From the NCBI GenBank assembly GCA_934177725.1, contig CAKPPO010000020.1, positions 1 through 24,500 on the forward strand: a DNA stretch of 24,500 nucleotides. Reading direction: 5' to 3'. Every line of letters starts with the position of its first letter. The first letter of the stretch is position 1. Origin of the DNA: an uncultured Clostridia bacterium (GTDB lineage Bacteria; Bacillota; Clostridia; TANB77; CAG-508). Below, piece by piece: positions 15,775 through 23,328 of this stretch. The position numbers and the translations under genes are program-made. The notes beneath the pieces were generated by a model. The model saw nothing but the letters and a program-made list of their open reading frames with translations. It made no database searches and was not told where the DNA came from.

Positions 15775-15793
15775 AGTCGACATTTTGTCGACT
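15775..15793 (-). terminator. Rho-independent terminator after the 121-residue gene
   Basis: A perfect 7 bp stem (AGTCGAC against GTCGACT) with a 5 base loop is followed on the minus strand by TTTTCTATTG. It lies 6 bases past the stop codon of the gene at 15800. Confidence 0.85.
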
Positions 15794-15799
15794 CTTCTT

Positions 15800-16165
15800 T
15801 TAACTTATAAAATATTGGTATTGTACGAATCGTTGTTTAATTTTTAAAAGACGTTTTTGTAGTAATCCTGCTTTGGATAACTCTGCACTGAGTTTGTTTA
15901 AATAGTAATTAACAATCATCATATCTACTTTCTTTTTTATTTTCAAACAAAAATTGTTATCTTTTTCTTCAAATACAGCAACTGATGTATCACACCATAT
16001 TTGAGATTCCTTAGCAGTTTCGTCTATGTAACTATTCAAAGCCTCACTTATCGTTTCAACGTCTTTAATAAAATCATTCTTTCCTTTCTTTGCTTCTTCT
16101 TGGTATTCTTGTAACAATATTTCATATTTTTCTATTGCTTTTTGAATTTCTCGCAATATATTCAT
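15800..16165 (-). CDS. Hypothetical helical protein
   Basis: A 121-residue protein of unknown family, mostly helical and charged, without signal or membrane segments. It has a Glu/Lys-rich first half and a basic C-terminus (LLQKRLLKIKQRF). The start at 16165 is chosen because AAGGGGGA lies 8 bases upstream; a further in-frame ATG at 16192 lacks a site. It has its own terminator and is probably monocistronic. Confidence 0.78.
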   Translation of the reverse strand: MNILREIQKAIEKYEILLQEYQEEAKKGKNDFIKDVETISEALNSYIDETAKESQIWCDTSVAVFEEKDNNFCLKIKKKVDMMIVNYYLNKLSAELSKAGLLQKRLLKIKQRFVQYQYFIS

Positions 16166-16279
16166 AATGAATTCCCCCTTTTGCTTGTGCAAGAAACTCC
16201 TCTACTTTTATTTACATAACTATAATATATCATTTTTTATTTTTTGTCAAATTCTAATATCTAAAATAACATCAAAAAA

Positions 16280-16299
16280 AGAATGACTTTTGCCATTCT
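16280..16299 (-). terminator. Rho-independent terminator after rpmE
   Basis: A 6 bp stem (AGAATG against CATTCT) with an 8 base loop is followed on the minus strand by TTTTTTG, 12 bases past the rpmE stop codon. Confidence 0.8.
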
Positions 16300-16311
16300 A
16301 ATTTATACTTC

Positions 16312-16512
16312 TTATTGAAGTCCATATTTTTTCTTGAATTTATCTGCTCTACCACCAGTTGTTTCTCTTTTTAAGTTACCTGTCCAATATGGATGACATT
16401 TTGAACAAACATCAACTTTCATATCAGCTTTTGTTGAATTTGTTTTCATTACATTTCCACAAGCACATGTTATTGTTGCTTCTGTATATTCTGGGTGTAT
16501 TCCTTCTCTCAT
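16312..16512 (-). CDS. rpmE: 50S ribosomal protein bL31 (zinc-binding type)
   Basis: A 66-residue bL31, part of the large ribosomal subunit at the bridge to the small subunit. The N-terminus MREGIHPEY is typical. Four zinc-ligand cysteines are present: C16 and C18 in CACG, C36 and C39 in CSKCHP. This makes it the C+ form, which can also store zinc. The C-terminal TGGRADKFKKKYG is conserved. The ATG at 16512 has GAGGTG upstream at normal spacing. It stands alone with its own terminator. Confidence 0.97.
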   Translation of the reverse strand: MREGIHPEYTEATITCACGNVMKTNSTKADMKVDVCSKCHPYWTGNLKRETTGGRADKFKKKYGLQ

Positions 16513-16603
16513 TATGTATTCACCTCTTCCTCTCTTTATTAACAAAATATCGTTTTATATAATAACATATTTTTTTTTATTTTTCAATAGTTTTTTTGAT
16601 TTT

Positions 16604-16768
16604 TTAATTATTTATTTTATTTTCTATTTCTTGTTTTTGTACATATTGTGCTGATGCTTGCAACTCTTGTTCTAAAGAATTTTTATTCACAATTTTTATT
16701 ACTACATTAAACAAACATGCTATCAATACTACAAAAAGTAACATTTTTTTCCAAATTTTAGCAACCAT
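16604..16768 (-). CDS. Small single-pass membrane protein
   Basis: A 54-codon ORF with GAAAGGG 6-7 bases before its ATG. The product has a short basic start (MVAKIWKK), one hydrophobic segment (about residues 9-26) and a charged, Gln/Glu-rich C-terminal tail. This architecture suggests a membrane-anchored small protein with the tail outside or in the cytoplasm; nothing more specific can be said. It lies between rpmE and the divergent vanW-like gene. No terminator is evident after it. It is real if codon and ribosome-site quality are trusted, but it has no recognised relatives. Confidence 0.55.
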   Translation of the reverse strand: MVAKIWKKMLLFVVLIACLFNVVIKIVNKNSLEQELQASAQYVQKQEIENKINN

Positions 16769-16821
16769 TTTTTTCCCTTTCAATTTGTTTTACACATTTA
16801 ATTATACTATATTTTTTTATT

Positions 16822-16850
16822 TTGTCAACTGCTTATATTTTTTGTATTTT
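16822..16850 (+). promoter_or_regulatory. Possible promoter of the vanW-like gene
   Basis: TTGTCA (16822-16827) and TATTTT (16845-16850) are 17 bases apart, 41 bases before the ATG at 16892. The -10 is a weak match in a very AT-rich region, so this is tentative. Confidence 0.35.
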
Positions 16851-16891
16851 TGGAAATACTATATAAAAAGTTAGAAATAAAGGAGTTTCGT

Positions 16892-17605
16892 ATGAAAAAA
16901 TATAATTTTTTAATATATATAATTATTGCTATTATAATTGTTCTTTTGGTTGTTTTCTTTGTAAATAGAAATAATAACCAAAATAAAAATTATGAAAACA
17001 GTACTTCTAACTCTCAATCTAATATTACCACTGAGAGAACTTCAACTAATATAAATCAAGAAATAGCTGAAAATAGAATTGCTAATATTATTGAAAACAA
17101 AAATGAAATATTAAATAATATTGCTATCAATGAAACTAATAATAATATTAGTAATGATGCACCTATTTCTTCATACTCTACTCAAATTAAAGATCAATCT
17201 GAAGGTAGATTAACTAATATTAGTATTACTTGTTCTATGTTAAGTGGTACCATTGTTCATCCAGGTGAAACGTTTTCATTTAATAAAGTAGTAGGTCAGC
17301 CTACATCTGAAAGAGGTTACCAAGAAGCAAGTATCATTGTTAATCATAAAACAGAAAAAGGTGTCGGTGGCGGAAATTGTCAAGTAAGTAGCACTTTATA
17401 TAATGCTGTACTTGAGGCAGGCAATTTAGCTGTTATAGAAAGGCATGAACATGGAAAAGATGTAACTTATGTCCCTGATGGTAGAGACGCTGCTGTTTCC
17501 TATGGTTCCCTTGACTTTAAATTTCGTAATGATTTAAGTTACGATATTCGTATAGAAGCTGCTACCGATAATAATACTCTTACTATAAGTCTTTATAAAA
17601 ATTAA
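16892..17605 (+). CDS. VanW-family protein, membrane-anchored
   Basis: A 237-residue protein with an N-terminal membrane anchor (about residues 5-24), an Asn/Ser/Thr-rich low-complexity linker of about 80 residues, and a C-terminal VanW domain. The VanW hallmarks are visible: SGTIVHPGETFSFNKVVG, then GYQEASII, VGGGNCQVSSTLYNA with its conserved cysteine, and the HGKDVTYVPDGRDAAVSYG segment. VanW domains occur in glycopeptide-resistance clusters and in many cell-surface proteins, and their activity is unknown; there are no van genes here, so resistance should not be inferred. The ATG at 16892 has AAAGGAG 7 bases upstream. The domain is expected to lie outside the membrane, near peptidoglycan. 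Confidence 0.92.
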   Translation: MKKYNFLIYIIIAIIIVLLVVFFVNRNNNQNKNYENSTSNSQSNITTERTSTNINQEIAENRIANIIENKNEILNNIAINETNNNISNDAPISSYSTQIKDQSEGRLTNISITCSMLSGTIVHPGETFSFNKVVGQPTSERGYQEASIIVNHKTEKGVGGGNCQVSSTLYNAVLEAGNLAVIERHEHGKDVTYVPDGRDAAVSYGSLDFKFRNDLSYDIRIEAATDNNTLTISLYKN

Positions 17606-17615
17606 CTATAACTTT

Positions 17616-17653
17616 AAAGAGGAAATTTATAAAATTATATAAATTCCCTCTTT
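17616..17653. terminator. Bidirectional terminator between vanW-like and CmpB-like genes
   Basis: A 15 bp stem with one mismatch (17616-17630 against 17639-17653) and an 8 base loop sits between two convergent stop codons (17605 and 17655). The plus-strand flank is T-rich. Confidence 0.82.
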
Positions 17654-17654
17654 T

Positions 17655-18314
17655 CTATTTCTTTATTTTGTTTACGTATACTTTATCCATTAAACTATCC
17701 GGATAATATTTATCTAATAATATATCTAATTTTCCGTTTGCAGGAATTTGTTTCATTCTTTCTTCTTGTCTATTAGCTGCTGTCCATGAAATTGTAATGT
17801 TACACATCATAAAAGCAAATACAATAAGTGTTATTACTTTAAAATACTTGTTATTAACTTGTTTTTCATTCATCTTATCTATAAATGGGCACATTATCTT
17901 TAATGCAAAAATACCTGCTAGTCCCCAATAAATGCAATGCAATAAACTTGTTCTTCCATTTAAATGAAACATATAATTAGAATAATCCCAAGAAATAGTT
18001 CCAAATAAAATTTGTTGAATGTACGAAAGCATATATTCTAATATTCCACCCACTATCATACAAATAGGAAATATAAATTTCTTATTGTTTATTTTAGGTA
18101 CAAATAAATAATATATAATTGCTCCTATTCCATAAATTTGCACAAATGGTCCATATATTAGTCCTTGTCTATTTTCATAATGTCCTTCTTCTATTAAAAC
18201 TACTGCTGTTTCTGCTATATACCCTAAAAAACTTCCTATCATAAATATCCAAAAAAATTTAATAAGTAAGTTTGAAATTGTATTGTCTTCTTTCTTTTCC
18301 ATTTCTTGCCTCAT
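17655..18314 (-). CDS. CmpB-like membrane protein (putative ABC-transporter type IV, PF06541 family), copy 2
   Basis: A 219-residue membrane protein with five to six hydrophobic segments. It shares its motifs with the copy at 4739-5629: ENRQGLIYGPFVQIYGIGA, GGILEYMLSY, and WDYSNYMFHLNGR followed by a WGLAG segment. It lacks the extra C-terminal soluble domain of the first copy. The ATG at 18314 has AAGGAG 7 bases upstream. It is divergent from the carboxypeptidase gene and ends at a shared terminator, so it is probably monocistronic. A membrane role connected to the envelope is plausible from its neighbours, but this is inference. Confidence 0.9.
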   Translation of the reverse strand: MRQEMEKKEDNTISNLLIKFFWIFMIGSFLGYIAETAVVLIEEGHYENRQGLIYGPFVQIYGIGAIIYYLFVPKINNKKFIFPICMIVGGILEYMLSYIQQILFGTISWDYSNYMFHLNGRTSLLHCIYWGLAGIFALKIMCPFIDKMNEKQVNNKYFKVITLIVFAFMMCNITISWTAANRQEERMKQIPANGKLDILLDKYYPDSLMDKVYVNKIKK

Positions 18315-18375
18315 TAGTATCTCCTTTTATTTTCATTTCTCTATTATATCACTTTCTGTAATATTGTCTAGATTT

Positions 18376-18403
18376 TTGTCTTTTTTTGTCATTTTTTTAT
18401 AAT
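18376..18403 (+). promoter_or_regulatory. Promoter of the D,D-carboxypeptidase gene
   Basis: TTGTCT (18376-18381) and TATAAT (18398-18403) are 16 bases apart, 59 bases before the ATG at 18463. The -10 is a full consensus match. Confidence 0.6.
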
Positions 18404-18462
18404 ATCACATATTTTAATATTTCTTTCATATATATGAATTAACTAATATTGGAGGTTTTATT

Positions 18463-19668
18463 ATGAAAAAAATATTATATACCATTCTATCTGTTTTTCT
18501 AATATTTATATTTTTATTTACTCCTTATAGCTTTGCAACTTCTTTTATTTGGTCAGAAGATACTTTCACTACTTCTGCCCCAGCTAATTCTACAGATTTA
18601 AATCTAGAATCTGCAAGTTGTATTTTAATAGAACAAACTTCTGGAAAAATCTTGTATGAGAAAAATTCTCATGAACAACTTCGACCTGCTTCTGTTACTA
18701 AAGTTATGACTATTTTACTTATTATGGAGGCTATAGATAGTGGCAAAATTTCTTTAACTGATAAAGTACCTTGTAGTGAAAACGCAAGTAAAATGGGTGG
18801 TTCTCAAATATGGCTTGATGTACGTGAAGAACTAACAGTAGACGAAATGTTAAAGGCAATTTGTGTTGTTTCTGCGAATGATTGTACTGTTGCTATGGCA
18901 GAATTTTTAGCTGGTTCTACTGAAGCTTTTGTAGATAAAATGAATGCTCGTGCTAAAGAATTAGGAATGAATGATACATGTTTCAAAAATTGTCATGGAC
19001 TGGATGAAGATGGTCATATAACATCTAGTTATGATATTTCTTTAATGTCCAGAGAACTTTTGCAAAAGCATCCTTCTATCACAAAATATACTACCATTTG
19101 GATGGATTCTTTAAGAGATGGAAAATCTACACTTACTAATACAAATAAACTAATTAGAAATTATAAAGGTGCAACTGGATTAAAAACTGGTTCTACAGGT
19201 CTTGCTTTATATAATTTATCTGCAAGTGCAACTAGAGATAACCTTTCACTCATTGCAGTTATTATGAAAGCTCCTTCTACTAAAATTCGTTTTGAAGAAG
19301 CTCAAAAATTATTAGACTATGGTTTCAATAATTATTCATATGTGCAATTTGCAAAAAAAGATTCCATTTTAAAATCTATAAACATTAGTAAAGGTGTGCT
19401 ATCTTCTATAGATGCAGTTTACGAAAGTAATTCTGGCTGTTTACTTGAAAAAGGAAAAGATAAAAACATTGAACAAGTACTAAGTATTCCTGAATGTGTT
19501 AGCGCTCCAATTACTAAAGGACAAAAATTAGGTGATATAACTTATTTCTTAGATGGAGAAGCTATAGCTAGTACAAATTTAATTGCAGATAAAGAAGTTA
19601 AAAAAGTGAATTTAAGTAATATGTTTGAATTTTTATTTTTCTCATGGTTTAGATTATTAAGAGACTAA
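18463..19668 (+). CDS. Serine-type D-alanyl-D-alanine carboxypeptidase (PBP5/DacF type)
   Basis: A 401-residue secreted low-molecular-weight penicillin-binding protein that trims the terminal D-Ala of peptidoglycan stem peptides. A signal peptide covers about residues 1-25 (hydrophobic core, cleavage near SFA/TS). The three active-site motifs are S77-V-T-K80, S138-A-N140 and K241-T-G243. A PBP5-type C-terminal beta domain follows at about 280-380. The last 17 residues (SNMFEFLFFSWFRLLRD) form the hydrophobic/amphipathic membrane anchor usual for this family. The ATG follows a consensus GGAGGT at good spacing. Whether it works in growth or in spore cortex formation (DacF/DacB) cannot be decided; the SigA-like promoter favours growth. 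Confidence 0.96.
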   Translation: MKKILYTILSVFLIFIFLFTPYSFATSFIWSEDTFTTSAPANSTDLNLESASCILIEQTSGKILYEKNSHEQLRPASVTKVMTILLIMEAIDSGKISLTDKVPCSENASKMGGSQIWLDVREELTVDEMLKAICVVSANDCTVAMAEFLAGSTEAFVDKMNARAKELGMNDTCFKNCHGLDEDGHITSSYDISLMSRELLQKHPSITKYTTIWMDSLRDGKSTLTNTNKLIRNYKGATGLKTGSTGLALYNLSASATRDNLSLIAVIMKAPSTKIRFEEAQKLLDYGFNNYSYVQFAKKDSILKSINISKGVLSSIDAVYESNSGCLLEKGKDKNIEQVLSIPECVSAPITKGQKLGDITYFLDGEAIASTNLIADKEVKKVNLSNMFEFLFFSWFRLLRD

Positions 19669-19690
19669 TTATTGCAGACAACTATAATAA

Positions 19691-19740
19691 AAAAACAAAA
19701 ATTTCCACTCGATATTATTTGTGTGGAAATTCTTGTTTTT
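19691..19740. terminator. Bidirectional terminator between dacF-like and coiled-coil genes
   Basis: An 18 bp near-perfect stem (19691-19708 against 19723-19740, one mismatch) with A-runs on the left and T-runs on the right sits between convergent stops at 19668 and 19747. Confidence 0.88.
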
Positions 19741-19746
19741 TATTTA

Positions 19747-20193
19747 TTATTCATCTTCTCCATATTTTTCGTCATACTCTTGTTGTGCCTCAACAGCCTC
19801 TAAGAATGCAACTTTTGCTTCTTCTGCCGCAAGTAAAGCTAATGTTACAGATTGTTCTGCATATTCCAATTGATTATCTATATATTTTGATAATTTTTCT
19901 TTATCATGTATTTCCTTTTTCTCTTGAATATTCTCTTTTGCTAGTTTAAAATTCATCTGAGCTTTTAAAAGTTCACTTGATATTTTTCCTTTTCCTCTTT
20001 CTGATGCAATCCTACATTGTTCTTTAGCTGCCTCTAATCCACTTTTTGCATCTTCCATCTTTTCTGACAACGTATCCTTTGCTTCTAATCCAACTATAAT
20101 TGCAGTATCTGTCCCATCTTTAATTTTCGAATTTAACTTCTTAATCTTTTCATTAAATTCATCCATTTTTTGTTTTCTTTCTTCTTTAGTCAT
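19747..20193 (-). CDS. Coiled-coil hypothetical protein
   Basis: A 148-residue, almost entirely helical, Lys/Glu/Ala-rich protein with heptad repeats across most of its length and an acidic C-terminus. No signal peptide, membrane segment or catalytic motif is seen. The regular Ala spacing around residues 70-140 suggests a helical bundle such as seen in PspA-like or stress-related proteins, but I cannot place it in a family. The ATG at 20193 has TAGGAGGGA upstream. It is convergent with the carboxypeptidase gene and divergent from the small gene at 20360, so it is monocistronic. Confidence 0.82.
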   Translation of the reverse strand: MTKEERKQKMDEFNEKIKKLNSKIKDGTDTAIIVGLEAKDTLSEKMEDAKSGLEAAKEQCRIASERGKGKISSELLKAQMNFKLAKENIQEKKEIHDKEKLSKYIDNQLEYAEQSVTLALLAAEEAKVAFLEAVEAQQEYDEKYGEDE

Positions 20194-20288
20194 ATTAAAT
20201 CCCTCCTAATATTTATTTTTTATTTTATATCATAAAATTATGAACGAAATATGAATTTTCTATTTTTTACATAATTTATGTATAAAAC

Positions 20289-20317
20289 TTGCATTTCTTA
20301 ACATAATATGTTATAAT
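20289..20317 (+). promoter_or_regulatory. Strong extended -10 promoter of the 58-codon gene
   Basis: TTGCAT (20289-20294) and TATAAT (20312-20317) are 17 bases apart, with TGT directly before the -10. It is one of the best promoter matches in the window. Confidence 0.85.
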
Positions 20318-20359
20318 AAAATCAGTAACATAATGTTTATATTTTAGGAGGATTTCATT

Positions 20360-20536
20360 ATGACAGCAAATGTATATTTACATGTTTTAGGTAGTAAAAG
20401 AAAAAGCAACAAGTCTAATTTTTCCATAGGACACTTTCCTACCCCTAAGCGTCGCAACCGATTTGAAGAAACAGCATCAGCTTATGAAGTATTTGCTAAC
20501 AGCATTTTTTCAAACAGTACCGAAAAAGCTTATTGA
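20360..20536 (+). CDS. Small basic protein of unknown function
   Basis: A 58-codon ORF with a near-perfect TAGGAGGA ribosome site 7 bases before its ATG, a strong promoter (20289-20317) and a perfect terminator (20542-20572) starting 5 bases after the stop. The product is Ser/Asn/Lys/Arg-rich: an apolar start (MTANVYLHVLG), a basic middle (SKRKSNKSN and TPKRRNRF), and a Ser/Ala-rich end (ETASAYEVFANSIFSNST). No membrane segment and no family I recognise. The complete expression unit makes it a convincing gene despite its size. It might be a nucleic-acid-binding or regulatory peptide; that is a guess from charge only. Confidence 0.8.
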   Translation: MTANVYLHVLGSKRKSNKSNFSIGHFPTPKRRNRFEETASAYEVFANSIFSNSTEKAY

Positions 20537-20541
20537 AATCT

Positions 20542-20572
20542 AAAATGTACAGAAGTAATTTCTGTACATTTT
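20542..20572 (+). terminator. Perfect terminator of the 58-codon gene
   Basis: A perfect 13 bp stem (20542-20554 against 20560-20572) with a 5 base loop. It also lies 18 bases past the stop of gerW on the other strand and may serve both. Confidence 0.88.
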
Positions 20573-20589
20573 CATGTGCATTCTTTGTT

Positions 20590-21168
20590 TTATAGTCCAT
20601 TATATTCATCTTCGTTTTTATATCCATCTAATTTTTCTTCTTCTAAATCATATTTTATAGGTTTATTTCTTTTGGGATGAAATTTATTTGTATTTGGAAT
20701 TACAACTGTTCCACTTTTTTCTTCCCTTATTTTTTCTGTATTATATTCTTTTTCTTTTTTACATAATTGCCTATTTAAAATCTCATTTGTTCTTTCTAAT
20801 AAATCTGGAACATAATCTAATAGTCTATCTATTGTAGAACTATGGCTAACTGGTAAAAGTTTTACATTATTTTCTTGTATTACTAAAAAAGCTACTGGGG
20901 TAATACTTACTCCTGCACCACTTCCACCTCCAAATGGTAATTTATACTGAATTTGTTCATCTTTATCCTTTCTACTATACTCATCTATTGCCTCTGTTTT
21001 AAATTCACTTCCTCCTGCTGCAAATCCAAAACCTACTTTTGAGATTGGAATTATTATTATATTGTTTGAAGTTTCTATAGGCTCCCCTATTATAGTATTT
21101 ACATCTATCATATCTCTAATACTATTCATTGCTGTAAGCATAAGCCCTTCTATTGGATGTTCGCTCAT
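20590..21168 (-). CDS. gerW: GerW/YtfJ-family sporulation protein
   Basis: A 192-residue GerW (YtfJ) protein. The N-terminus MSEHPIEGLMLTAMNSIRD and the glycine-rich KVGFGFAAGGSEF (about 44-56) are diagnostic, followed by GGGSGAGVSITPVAFLV. In Bacillus subtilis the homologue is needed for normal germination; in clostridia its role is less clear. The C-terminal 60 residues are charged and variable. Its start codon lies 47 bases inside the DUF2953 gene, so the two are translationally linked; DUF2953 next to GerW is a common clostridial arrangement and is why this start is trusted. Confidence 0.94.
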   Translation of the reverse strand: MSEHPIEGLMLTAMNSIRDMIDVNTIIGEPIETSNNIIIIPISKVGFGFAAGGSEFKTEAIDEYSRKDKDEQIQYKLPFGGGSGAGVSITPVAFLVIQENNVKLLPVSHSSTIDRLLDYVPDLLERTNEILNRQLCKKEKEYNTEKIREEKSGTVVIPNTNKFHPKRNKPIKYDLEEEKLDGYKNEDEYNGL

Positions 21169-21766
21169 TTTTATTACTTCCTTTCCTTACAAAATTTAAC
21201 ATACTAAAAATAATATGTACAATTTTAATGTATATTATACCTTCAAATTTAATGTTATATACATTTTCATTTTGATATTTAGGATTAACAACAAAATAAC
21301 ATGTATTTATATTATTTTTCTCTGTAATATGTGGCAGTAAAATTCCTATAAAACTTGCAATCACAGCAACTAAATAAGACGTTAATATAGCATCTATTGT
21401 TCCTATGTTTATATTTAGTTTCATACTTTTTACTTTTATTTGTATATTTTTAATTGACTCAAATATTTTTTTATCTATATTTTCTTTATTTTTTAGTTTT
21501 TGAAAATCTACTTTTGGTAATTTTTTACTAGAACTAATTTTTTTTATTTTTTTACTATTTAAATTAATCCATAGAATAGGTATTTTGTTCAAAAAATATA
21601 TACCTATTTTTATTTTATAGTTATTATTTATTCTTTTTTCATTCTTTTTCTCTTTATTTTTTAATATTAAATTTGTTACTTTTATTTGTATTGTAGATAA
21701 TAACATAATTGTAATAAAAGCAAAAATTATAATTGCAATTCCTAACAAAATAAAAACTAATACCAT
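21122..21766 (-). CDS. DUF2953 family membrane-associated protein
   Basis: A 214-residue protein with an N-terminal hydrophobic segment (about 1-22), a Lys/Asn-rich middle and a second hydrophobic stretch (DAILTSYLVAVIASFIGILL, about 128-147). The layout and the position before gerW match DUF2953, a family of unknown function found in sporulating Firmicutes. The start at 21766 gives a spacing of 6 from GGAG; ATG 21769 would be too close and the upstream ATG at 21796 has no site. Its end overlaps gerW by 47 bases. Confidence 0.8.
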   Translation of the reverse strand: MVLVFILLGIAIIIFAFITIMLLSTIQIKVTNLILKNKEKKNEKRINNNYKIKIGIYFLNKIPILWINLNSKKIKKISSSKKLPKVDFQKLKNKENIDKKIFESIKNIQIKVKSMKLNINIGTIDAILTSYLVAVIASFIGILLPHITEKNNINTCYFVVNPKYQNENVYNIKFEGIIYIKIVHIIFSMLNFVRKGSNKNERTSNRRAYAYSNE

Positions 21767-21903
21767 CATTTTCTCCTTTGGTATTAGTTTTTCCATTTAT
21801 TTCTTTTTTAAACTTTATTATCTGTATTTTATTTTCTAGAATATATTAACTTTTTAATACTTACTCTCTATATATTTGTTTAAATCATATTTATATATTT
21901 TTT

Positions 21904-22662
21904 CTACGCTCTCTTTCTTTTGGCTTTTTCTACAACTATATCTCCAAATAATTCCTCTTGAGATGTTATTACTTTACTTCTTCTAGATAATTCTAAAAGT
22001 CCTGTAAAAGCTGTTACAACTTCATTTCTATTGCTTTCAGATACTTTATATAATTTATTAAAAATAAATTTAGGCTTTCGTAAAAGTTCTCTAAACATTT
22101 CTTTCACTTTGCTTCCAACTGTATATGTATCTGTAATAGCTATTTTTTCAATATTTTTAGCATTTTGGTTTAATCTATTTTTACTATTTTCTATAATTTG
22201 AGTATACAATTCTATAAGTATATCTTTTCTATATTCTTTTTCCAATTTTTGTTTTGGTAATTCTATGTTTTCTTGTAACTTGAAACATCTTTTATTATTT
22301 TGTTCATAGAATTCTTTCATTTTTTTTGATATTTCTTTATATTTTTTATATTCAATAATTCTTTGTAGTAGTTCTTCTTCTGTCAATTCCCTTTCATCTT
22401 CCACCTCTGTTGGTAATAAATTCTTAGATTTTATATAAAGAAGTGTAGATGCCATAATTAAAAATTCACTAGTTACTTCTAAGTTCATTTCTTCCATTTG
22501 ACTAATATATGCAATATATTGATCTGTTATTTCACTTAATTTTATATCATATATGTCCATTTTATTTTTGTCTATTAAATGGCATAATAAATCGAGTGGT
22601 CCTTCAAAATTCTCTAATTTAATTGCATATTTATTAGTTTCCAATGTTAACACATTTTGCAT
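21904..22662 (-). CDS. scpA: Segregation and condensation protein ScpA
   Basis: A 252-residue ScpA, the kleisin subunit that bridges the heads of an SMC dimer in chromosome condensation and segregation. The N-terminal motif NFEGPLDLLCHLIDKNKMDIYDI is clear (residues 18-40), as are the ITDQYIAYI segment, LIMASTLLYIKSKNLLP, and the C-terminal winged-helix region with TFTGLLELSRR-like VVTAFTGLLELSRRSKV. The start has GAGGA 8 bases upstream. The partner gene scpB, usually directly downstream, is absent here: 137 bases separate the scpA stop from the DUF2953 start and hold no ORF. Confidence 0.95.
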   Translation of the reverse strand: MQNVLTLETNKYAIKLENFEGPLDLLCHLIDKNKMDIYDIKLSEITDQYIAYISQMEEMNLEVTSEFLIMASTLLYIKSKNLLPTEVEDERELTEEELLQRIIEYKKYKEISKKMKEFYEQNNKRCFKLQENIELPKQKLEKEYRKDILIELYTQIIENSKNRLNQNAKNIEKIAITDTYTVGSKVKEMFRELLRKPKFIFNKLYKVSESNRNEVVTAFTGLLELSRRSKVITSQEELFGDIVVEKAKRKRA

Positions 22663-22729
22663 TTCTAATCCTCATTTCCTTTGGCTTAATCATTTATTAT
22701 TTTTTAATTCATTAGTTTTCTATTTTTCT

Positions 22730-23182
22730 TTATTCTTCTATCTTTTGCATTGCGTTTTTTATGCTTTCTTCTCTATATCCCTTTTTTAATAGATACCCTC
22801 TTATTTCTGTTTCGTCCATATTTACTGTCTTTTTTATTACAATATTATCTGCTGATTTTTGTTCGTACTCTCTTAGTTCTTCAATATTTTTTGAAATATA
22901 TTCTTCTACCATAGAATTTGATATTCCTTTTGCTATCAATTTATATCTTATTTCTTTTATAGAAAGATTTTTAAGTGCCATATATTCATTAATTGCTCTT
23001 TTAACATAGTTTTCATCACTTATATATCCGTTTTCTTTCAATTCTTCTATTATATCTTCTAACATGTCTTCATCCATTAACGTTTTAAATTTTGTTTTAA
23101 TTTCTCTAATCGTTCTTTTTTTATATATTACATATTTTAATACTTTTGTTTTTTCTTTATCATATTCTTCTATGGTATACAT
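22730..23182 (-). CDS. recX: RecX-family regulatory protein
   Basis: A 150-residue RecX-like protein made of three-helix repeats, the family that binds RecA filaments and limits RecA activity. Supporting segments are IREIKTKFKTLMDEDMLEDIIEELKENGYISDENY, KNLSIKEIRYKLIAKGIS and ETEIRGYLLKKGY, in the usual order (each quoted only in part here for the motif positions 25-60, 76-93 and 130-143). The start at 23182 is chosen for its AAGGAAG site; ATG 23209 has none. It sits between dprA and scpA on the same strand, a recombination-related pairing. Confidence 0.86.
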   Translation of the reverse strand: MYTIEEYDKEKTKVLKYVIYKKRTIREIKTKFKTLMDEDMLEDIIEELKENGYISDENYVKRAINEYMALKNLSIKEIRYKLIAKGISNSMVEEYISKNIEELREYEQKSADNIVIKKTVNMDETEIRGYLLKKGYREESIKNAMQKIEE

Positions 23183-23328
23183 ATATTTCTTCCTTACTAC
23201 TTTTTTCACATTCTACTACAAAAAAACAAAAATAGCAAGATACTTTTCCTTCAATTTATATCATATTTTTTACATAATTAGTCATTTCTTTTACTTTATT
23301 TATTTTATCTTAAATTTTCAAATTTCAG

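Noticed and set aside
16892..17605. Vancomycin resistance from the VanW-like gene
   Set aside because: VanW domains are common in surface proteins; no vanHAX/vanRS-type gene is present.
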